Part shown: positions 58,605 to 64,000 of the stretch, in pieces
Numbering within the stretch: the first letter of the stretch is position 1
Layout of the letters: each line of letters begins with the position of its first letter
The notes under the pieces: generated by a model
Database searches by the model: none
What the model saw: only the letters and a program-made list of their open reading frames with translations
Told to the model about the DNA's origin: nothing
Origin: Prauserella halophila
Lineage (GTDB): Bacteria > Actinomycetota > Actinomycetes > Mycobacteriales > Pseudonocardiaceae
NCBI RefSeq assembly: GCF_024171895.1
Contig: NZ_JAMTCQ010000013.1
Coordinates: 248,001 to 312,000 of the forward strand
Reading direction: 5' to 3'
Length of the DNA: 64,000 bases
Made by a program: the position numbers and the translations under genes

Positions 58605-60635
58605 TCAGCACGCTTCGGACTCCACCGAGTCCTTGATCACGGCCATGGTCTGGTCGAATTTGAGTGCCTGTCCTACCCGGACTTTGACTTCAGTGATGAC
58701 GCCGTCGACGGGCGCGGTAACGGTGTGCTCCATCTTCATCGCCTCGACGACGAAGAGCCGTTGCCCGGTGCGGACCTCCTGCCCGGGTTCGGCCTCAGCG
58801 ACGAGTATCGTACCGGGCATCGGACTGGTCACCGAACCGTCCGAGCGACCGGAGGCGGAGCTCTGGTCGACGAGCAGCCGATGCTCGGTGAGGGCCCACG
58901 CCCGGCCACCTGCGGCAAGCCAGGTGGTGCCGTCGACGCGCGCATGACGGTAGCTGCGGCTCTGGCCTTGGTGCGTGACGGTCAAGGTGCCGCCGTCCAG
59001 CCGAGCAGAGGCGGAGGCGCTGCCGCTGACGCCAGCCGGGGTATCCACGACGACCTCCGCATCGCGCGCCCGCCCGCACACTCGCACGGTCACCTCACCG
59101 TCACCACCGGCGAAGCGCCAGGTATTCCACGCCGGTTCGCCGAGCCGCCAGCCGCCGGGGACATCCCACGGGTCGATCCGAGGACCAGCTGGTTCCGACG
59201 CGACCAAACGCTCCATCGCCGCCGCGACGTAGACGTCGTCGGAAATGCCGTGCTCGGCGGTCAGCTGCTCCAGATCTCGCTCGACCAGGCCGGTGTCCAG
59301 CGTTCCTTGCCGAACATCGGGATGAGCCAACAACGTTCGTAGGAAGGTGATGTTCGTAGCGACACCCAGGATCGCCGTATCACCGAGCGCGGAGTCCAGC
59401 TTGCGCAGCGCGTCCTGGCGCGTCGCCCCCGACCCGATGACCTTGGCGAGCATCGGGTCGTAGTCCGAGCTGATCTCGCTGCCTTGCTGGATGCCGGAGT
59501 CCACCCGCACACCCTCACCCGCGGGCTCGTGCGCCAGCAGCACGGTCCCGCCTGTCGGCAGGAATCCCCTGGTCGGGTCCTCGGCGTAGACGCGAGCTTC
59601 CACCGCGTGCCCAACGAGCGAAATGTCTTTCTGCTCGAACGGCAGCGGCTGCCCCGAAGCGACCTTGACCTGCCACTCGACCAGGTCGATACCCGAGCTA
59701 CCTGCAATCGAGGCCGCAAGCTCGGTGACCGGGTGCTCCACCTGAAGCCGCGTGTTCATCTCCATGAAGAAGAATTCGTCGGGCTTGTCGGCAGAGACGA
59801 TGAACTCGACAGTTCCCGCACCCACGTATCCGCATGACTTCGCCGCGCCTGCCGCAGCGGTACCGATCCGATCCCGCGTTGCCTGGTCCAGCAGTGCGGA
59901 CGGCGCCTCTTCAATGATCTTCTGGTGTCGGCGCTGGAGGCTGCACTCGCGCTCGCCGAGGTGCACGACGTTGCCGTGCGTGTCGGCCAGCACCTGCACC
60001 TCGATGTGGCGGGGGTTGGTGACGAACCGCTCGACCAACAGCGTGTCATCTCCGAACGCAGCCCGAGCCTCCCGGCGGGCAGAGGCGATCTGCTCATCCA
60101 GCGTCGACTCGTCCTCGACCAGGCGCATGCCCTTACCACCACCGCCCGCGGAGGGCTTGAGCAGCACCGGAAAGCCCGCGTCGATCGCTGCCTTGCGCAC
60201 CTCATCGTCGGACATCCCGCCATCGCTGCTGCCGGGGACGAGCGGGACGCCCTCGGCGCGTACGGTCTGCTTCGCGCGGATCTTGTCGCCCATCGCCTCG
60301 ATCGCCTCTGCGGGCGGGCCGATGAACACGACGCCGGCCTCCGCGCACGCCCTGGCGAACGTGGAGTTCTCGGACAGGAAGCCGTAGCCGGGGTGCACGG
60401 CCTGCGCTCCGGTTCTCCGGGCCGCGTCGAGGATCCGCTCGATGGACAGGTAGCTCTCGGCGGCACTGCGCGGACCGATGCGCACCGCCGTGTCGGCTTC
60501 GGCGACATGAAGCGCGCCAGCATCAGCGTCGCTGTGCACAGCGACGGAGCGAATCCCCAGGCGGCGCAGTGTGCGGATCACGCGCACCGCGATCTCTCCC
60601 CGGTTGGCTACGAGCACCGTGTCGAAATGTTGCAC
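58605..60635 (-). CDS. Acyl-CoA carboxylase alpha subunit (biotin carboxylase plus biotin carrier)
   Basis: A 676-residue biotin-dependent carboxylase subunit. Domains: biotin carboxylase (residues 1-450) with [18 protein letters not shown], the ATP-grasp loop [33 protein letters not shown] and [16 protein letters not shown]; a BT-like linker; and a biotinyl domain with Lys634 in EAMKMEH. The GTG at 60635 has AGGAGG six bases ahead. The size and order (carboxyltransferase, then this gene) fit methylcrotonyl-CoA or related acyl-CoA carboxylases. With HMG-CoA lyase nearby, methylcrotonyl-CoA is the most likely substrate. Confidence 0.93.
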   Translation of the reverse strand: MQHFDTVLVANRGEIAVRVIRTLRRLGIRSVAVHSDADAGALHVAEADTAVRIGPRSAAESYLSIERILDAARRTGAQAVHPGYGFLSENSTFARACAEAGVVFIGPPAEAIEAMGDKIRAKQTVRAEGVPLVPGSSDGGMSDDEVRKAAIDAGFPVLLKPSAGGGGKGMRLVEDESTLDEQIASARREARAAFGDDTLLVERFVTNPRHIEVQVLADTHGNVVHLGERECSLQRRHQKIIEEAPSALLDQATRDRIGTAAAGAAKSCGYVGAGTVEFIVSADKPDEFFFMEMNTRLQVEHPVTELAASIAGSSGIDLVEWQVKVASGQPLPFEQKDISLVGHAVEARVYAEDPTRGFLPTGGTVLLAHEPAGEGVRVDSGIQQGSEISSDYDPMLAKVIGSGATRQDALRKLDSALGDTAILGVATNITFLRTLLAHPDVRQGTLDTGLVERDLEQLTAEHGISDDVYVAAAMERLVASEPAGPRIDPWDVPGGWRLGEPAWNTWRFAGGDGEVTVRVCGRARDAEVVVDTPAGVSGSASASARLDGGTLTVTHQGQSRSYRHARVDGTTWLAAGGRAWALTEHRLLVDQSSASGRSDGSVTSPMPGTILVAEAEPGQEVRTGQRLFVVEAMKMEHTVTAPVDGVITEVKVRVGQALKFDQTMAVIKDSVESEAC

Positions 60636-60667
60636 TGTCGTCCTCCTTTTCGCGTCCTCGGTGCCCG

Positions 60668-62314
60668 TCACATCCGGAAGACGCCGTTGTTGATGGGTTC
60701 CAGGGGCGCGTTCGCCGAAGCAGCGAGCGCCAGTCCGAGGACGCTGCGAGTCTGCTTCGGGTCGATCACCCCGTCGTCCCACAGCCGAGCGGTCGAGTAA
60801 TACGGGTGGCCCTGTTCTTCGTACTGGTCGCGCACCGGCTGCTTGAACGCTTCCTCGTCCTCGTCCGACCAGGCCTCGCCACGAGCCTCGTACTGGTCGC
60901 GGCGCACGGTCGACAACACCGACGCGGCCTGCTCACCCCCCATCACCGAGATACGGGCGTTCGGCCACATCCACAGGAATCGCGGTGAGTACGCCCGACC
61001 GCACATGGAGTAGTTCCCCGCGCCGAACGAGCCGCCGATGACGACGGTGAACTTCGGCACCCGCGCACAGGCCACGGCGGTGACCATCTTCGCGCCGTGT
61101 TTGGCGATGCCACCTGCTTCGTAGTCCTTGCCGACCATGAACCCGGAGATATTCTGCAGAAACACCAACGGGATGCTGCGCCGGTCACAGAGTTCGATGA
61201 AGTGCGCACCTTTGAGTGCCGACTCGCCGAACAGGATGCCGTTGTTGGCCACGATCCCCACCGGATGGCCGTGGATCCGCGCGAATCCGGTGACCAGGGT
61301 CTGGCCGTAGTTCGCCTTGAACTCCGAAAATCTGCTGCCATCGACGACGCGGGCGATCACTTCCCGGACGTCGTACGGAGTGCGGCTGTCGGTCGGCACC
61401 ACGCCATAGAGCTGATCGGGGTCCGCGACCGGTTCCTCGACCGGTGCGACCTCCCACGGCCGCGACTCGCGCGGGCCGAAGGTGCTGACGATGGAGCGCA
61501 CGATGCGCAGCGCATCGGCGTCATCGGTGGCGAGGTGATCGGTAACCCCGGAGGTACGTGCGTGCAGTTCCCCGCCGCCGAGTTCCTCGGCACTGACCTC
61601 GGCCCCCGTCGCGGCCTTCACCAGCGGCGGGCCGCCGAGGAAGATGGTGCCCTGTTCGCGCACGATCACGGCCTCGTCGCTCATCGCGGGCACGTAGGCG
61701 CCGCCCGCGGTGCAGGAACCGAGCACGGCTGCGATCTGTGGGATGCCGCGCGCGGACATGGTGGCCTGGTTGTAGAATATTCGCCCGAAATGCTCACGGT
61801 CGGGAAACACCTCGTCCTGGCGAGGCAGGAAGGCGCCACCGGAGTCGACCAGGTAGAGGCACGGCAGGTTGTTGTGCAGCGCGACTTCCTGCGCCCGAAG
61901 GTGTTTTTTCACCGTCATCGGGTAGTAGGTGCCGCCCTTGACCGTGGCGTCATTGGCGACGATGACGCACTCGCGGCCGTTGACTCTGCCGACACCGGCG
62001 ATGATGCCCGCCGACGGCGCTTCGTCGTCGTAGAGCCCATGGGCGGCCAGTGTGGACAGTTCAAGGAACGGCGACCCACGATCGAGCAGCGCGTCGACGC
62101 GGTCACGCGGCAGGAGTTTTCCCCGCTCGACGTGACGGGCGCGGGACTTCTCCGAACCTCCCAGTCGCACCTGCACGAGCCGGGAGTTCAGGTCTTCGAC
62201 GAGCGAACCGTGGTGCTCGGCATACCGCGCATAGGACTCCGAAGCCGGATCGACGGTGCTGTCGAGCACGGGCGTTTCGCTCCGTACGGGGTCAGCCGAT
62301 GTCGGCGTGGTCAT
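60668..62314 (-). CDS. Acyl-CoA carboxylase beta subunit (carboxyltransferase, methylcrotonyl-CoA type)
   Basis: A 548-residue carboxyltransferase. Seen: [75 protein letters not shown] and [15 protein letters not shown]; these five blocks are characteristic of the methylcrotonyl-CoA carboxylase beta group, not the propionyl-CoA type. [20 protein letters not shown] forms part of the second oxyanion hole. The ATG at 62314 is followed by a short polar head. It precedes the alpha subunit by 32 bases and follows the CoA-transferase genes by about 125. Confidence 0.93.
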   Translation of the reverse strand: MTTPTSADPVRSETPVLDSTVDPASESYARYAEHHGSLVEDLNSRLVQVRLGGSEKSRARHVERGKLLPRDRVDALLDRGSPFLELSTLAAHGLYDDEAPSAGIIAGVGRVNGRECVIVANDATVKGGTYYPMTVKKHLRAQEVALHNNLPCLYLVDSGGAFLPRQDEVFPDREHFGRIFYNQATMSARGIPQIAAVLGSCTAGGAYVPAMSDEAVIVREQGTIFLGGPPLVKAATGAEVSAEELGGGELHARTSGVTDHLATDDADALRIVRSIVSTFGPRESRPWEVAPVEEPVADPDQLYGVVPTDSRTPYDVREVIARVVDGSRFSEFKANYGQTLVTGFARIHGHPVGIVANNGILFGESALKGAHFIELCDRRSIPLVFLQNISGFMVGKDYEAGGIAKHGAKMVTAVACARVPKFTVVIGGSFGAGNYSMCGRAYSPRFLWMWPNARISVMGGEQAASVLSTVRRDQYEARGEAWSDEDEEAFKQPVRDQYEEQGHPYYSTARLWDDGVIDPKQTRSVLGLALAASANAPLEPINNGVFRM

Positions 62315-62438
62315 CGCAGTCTCGCTTTCGTGGTCGGTCGGCCGTGCGGTCGTGGTGGGCCGGTTGAAGGCCGGATCGGGTCAATGCACGGAGTGACGGA
62401 TATGGTCAGGTCCTGGCCGCAGGAGCGGCGAGGGTCGG

Positions 62439-63080
62439 TCAGGTCGGCGCCGCTACGGTCAGCGGGGCGCCGGTCGCCGCCCGCACCTCGTCCTCGGTCA
62501 CGCCGGGGGCGGTCTCGAGCAGGAGGAGTCCGCGTTCGGTGACGTCGATGACGGCGAGGTCGGTGATGATCCGGTTCACCACCGACAGCCCGGTGTAGGG
62601 CAGCGTGTTCTTGCGCAGGATCTTTGGTGAGCCGTCTTTCGCGGTGTGTTCCATCAGGGCGATGACCCGGCGTGCGCCGTGTACGAGATCCATCGCCCCA
62701 CCCATGCCTTTAATGAGCTTGCCGGGAACGGCCCAGTTGGATAGGTCGCCCTGCTCGGAGACCTGCATCGCGCCGAGAACGGCGACGTCGAGGTTCTGAC
62801 CGCGGATCATGCCGAACGAGAACGCGGAGTCGAAGTAGGAGGCGCCGGGTCGGACGGTGACGGTCTCCTTGCCGGCGTTGATCAGGTCGGGGTCGACTCC
62901 GTCCGGGGCGGGGTACGGGCCGGTGCCGAGGATTCCGTTCTCGCTGTGCAGCACGACGTGCACATCGTCGGTCAGGTAGGCGGGAATCAGTGTGGGTAGG
63001 CCGATGCCGAGGTTGACGTACTCGCCGTCGCGCAGTTCGGCTGCTGCCCGGGCGGCCATCTGGGTGCGTGTCAGAGTCAT
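62439..63080 (-). CDS. 3-oxoacid CoA-transferase subunit B
   Basis: A 213-residue beta subunit of a family I CoA transferase. The catalytic Glu47 lies in LHSENGILG. Other motifs are [46 protein letters not shown] and [14 protein letters not shown]. The ATG at 63080 overlaps the subunit A stop (ATGA) and has GGAG eight bases ahead. Together they would transfer CoA from succinyl-CoA to acetoacetate, the ketone-body product of HMG-CoA lyase. The decayed fragment at 22.2-22.5 kb is a paralogue of this gene. Confidence 0.94.
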   Translation of the reverse strand: MTLTRTQMAARAAAELRDGEYVNLGIGLPTLIPAYLTDDVHVVLHSENGILGTGPYPAPDGVDPDLINAGKETVTVRPGASYFDSAFSFGMIRGQNLDVAVLGAMQVSEQGDLSNWAVPGKLIKGMGGAMDLVHGARRVIALMEHTAKDGSPKILRKNTLPYTGLSVVNRIITDLAVIDVTERGLLLLETAPGVTEDEVRAATGAPLTVAAPT

Positions 63081-63829
63081 TTGACTGTCTCCGTGATGGT
63101 GGTCTTCTCGACGCGCTTGTCGATGCCCGGCGCGTGCACGACGTGCTGCACAAACACTCCCGGTAGGTGGATGTCGGCGGGGTCGAGTTCGCCGGGTTCC
63201 ACCACTTCCTCGACCTCGGCGACGGCGACGCGGCCAGCCATGGCGCACAGCGGGTTGAAGTTCTGTGCAGCCTTGGTGAACACGAGGTTGCCGTGCCGGT
63301 CGCCTTTCGCCGCGGCGACGAGGCCGTGGTCGGCGACGATGGCTTCCTCCAACACGTAGGAGGTGCCGTGGAACTCGCGGACCTCCTTCGGTGGCGATGC
63401 GACGGCGACCGAGCCGTCGGCGGCGTAGCGCCACGGGAGCCCGCCGTCGGCGATCTGGGTACCCACTCCGGCCGGGGTATAGAACGCGGGTATGCCGCAC
63501 CCGCCCGCGCGAAGCCGCTCGGCCAGCGAGCCCTGCGGAGATAGCTCGACCTCGAGCTCCCCGGCAAGGTACTGACGGGCGAACTCCTTGTTTTCGCCCA
63601 CGTAGGAGGCGGTGACCCGGCTGATCCGGCCGGCGGCCAATAGCAGGCCGAGCCCCCAGTCCTCGACGCCGCAGTTGTTCGACACCACGCGCAGGTCGGT
63701 GGTACCGACCTGGTGCAGCGTCTCGATGAGCGTCGCGGGGATGCCGCACAGGCCGAATCCACCGACGGCGAGCGTCGCGCCGTCGGCGATGCCGGCCAGT
63801 GCACGTTGGGCAGTGATCAGTTTGTCCAT
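63077..63829 (-). CDS. 3-oxoacid CoA-transferase subunit A
   Basis: A 250-residue alpha subunit. Seen: the glycine-rich CoA-binding stretch [50 protein letters not shown] and [17 protein letters not shown], all standard for SCOT-type alpha subunits. The start ATG at 63829 is followed directly by the family N-terminus ([14 protein letters not shown]). It is 29 bases downstream of the HMG-CoA lyase stop, consistent with one operon. Confidence 0.94.
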   Translation of the reverse strand: MDKLITAQRALAGIADGATLAVGGFGLCGIPATLIETLHQVGTTDLRVVSNNCGVEDWGLGLLLAAGRISRVTASYVGENKEFARQYLAGELEVELSPQGSLAERLRAGGCGIPAFYTPAGVGTQIADGGLPWRYAADGSVAVASPPKEVREFHGTSYVLEEAIVADHGLVAAAKGDRHGNLVFTKAAQNFNPLCAMAGRVAVAEVEEVVEPGELDPADIHLPGVFVQHVVHAPGIDKRVEKTTITETVK

Positions 63830-63858
63830 AGAGATAGGAGACCTCTCGTTGCTCGTGC

Positions 63859-64000
63859 TCAGCGGGCGAGGGCAGCGACAGTCCGGGACGGGCTGGGACG
63901 GCCGAGACGTTCGGCCATCCAGACGCTCGTTGCGACCATCTTGTCCAGGTCGATGCCGGTCTCGATGCCGAGACCGGCGAGTTGCCAGAGGAGGTCCTCG
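63859..64000 (-). CDS. Hydroxymethylglutaryl-CoA lyase (C-terminal end, runs off right edge)
   Basis: Only the last 47 codons are in the window. They read [20 protein letters not shown] and then [20 protein letters not shown] to the stop at 63859-63861. This matches the C-terminal end of HMG-CoA lyase (pattern DLVxMLxGLGIxTGIDLxxL...LGRxLPSxVxxAL). The enzyme splits HMG-CoA to acetoacetate and acetyl-CoA. The position upstream of the CoA-transferase genes fits the leucine pathway. The call rests on a short piece. Confidence 0.72.
   Translation of the reverse strand, partial: EDLLWQLAGLGIETGIDLDKMVATSVWMAERLGRPSPSRTVAALAR

Noticed and set aside
61097-62542. A 481-codon plus-strand frame opposite the carboxyltransferase gene
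   Set aside because: The minus strand has clear, complete carboxyltransferase motifs; the plus frame has none.
1-64000. Secondary-metabolite gene cluster
   Set aside because: No ketosynthase, adenylation, terpene synthase or RiPP machinery is visible; the SnoaL-like, LLM and SDR genes fit a catabolic setting better.

Overview
This is a high-GC chromosome segment with many GTG starts, dense same-strand operons with 1- and 4-base gene overlaps, LLM flavin monooxygenases, CaiB-type CoA transferases and many LysR/TetR/GntR regulators. It reads as a filamentous or nocardioform actinobacterium. I would guess Pseudonocardiaceae, but the sequence alone does not prove that. No CRISPR array, rRNA operon or natural-product megasynthase is visible. 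The window is almost entirely catabolic and transport gene sets, separated by insertion-sequence scars.

Region 1 (1-22.2 kb) is a large catabolic cluster for an unidentified carboxylic acid. It has a tripartite TRAP importer (dctP, dctQ, dctM), an NDP-forming acyl-CoA synthetase, a CaiB CoA transferase, two acyl-CoA dehydrogenases, a crotonase, two SDR/SnoaL-type proteins, an LLM monooxygenase with a flavin reductase, a phosphotriesterase-like lactonase, a cyclase-family hydrolase and an odd RibB-like protein. A TetR gene lies inside it. A shared operator-like sequence, TGACGCGCGTCTCATGT followed by TTTAGTCAA, occurs five times in front of its transcription units, and a weaker sixth copy lies next to a broken CoA-transferase gene at 22.2-22.6 kb. 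I regard this regulon as the best candidate for an undescribed system here.

Region 2 (22.7-34.2 kb) holds an APC permease, a PuuD-like hydrolase, an SDR, a PuuA-like glutamine-synthetase homologue, an aldehyde dehydrogenase and a GntR regulator in one overlapping operon. It resembles gamma-glutamyl amine degradation, except that an alcohol-dehydrogenase-type SDR replaces the flavin amine oxidase, which suggests an amino alcohol as substrate. An amino-acid dehydrogenase, a MatC-type carrier, and a metallo-beta-lactamase-fold hydrolase with a divergent LysR follow.

Region 3 (34.2-43.2 kb) has the branched-chain keto-acid dehydrogenase operon (E1alpha, E1beta, E2) with a divergent Lrp/AsnC regulator. 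Next comes a GbsR/MarR-type regulator divergent from an operon of GMC oxidoreductase, aldehyde dehydrogenase and M20 amidohydrolase.

Region 4 (43.2-47.9 kb) is a decayed locus. An IS5-type fragment abuts a frameshifted formylglycine-generating-enzyme remnant, divergent from a sulfatase gene that has lost its modifiable Cys and its middle. An intact MHS-family transporter follows, then an internally deleted FAD-linked oxidase, two DUF202 membrane proteins and a Dabb-like remnant.

Region 5 (47.9-56.4 kb) contains a two-gene operon (MetE-like protein and YmdB-like phosphoesterase) divergent from an RpiR regulator. After it come a broken tyrosine recombinase next to tRNA 3' fragments and an IS graveyard: IS3 interrupted by a complete IS30 with a CAG target duplication, then IS110 and second IS3 remnants.

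Region 6 (56.4-64 kb) is a leucine/acyl-CoA catabolic run on the minus strand: HMG-CoA lyase (partial), CoA transferase A and B, acyl-CoA carboxylase beta and alpha, enoyl-CoA hydratase and thiolase. It would carry on from the keto-acid dehydrogenase of region 3 towards acetoacetate and acetyl-CoA.
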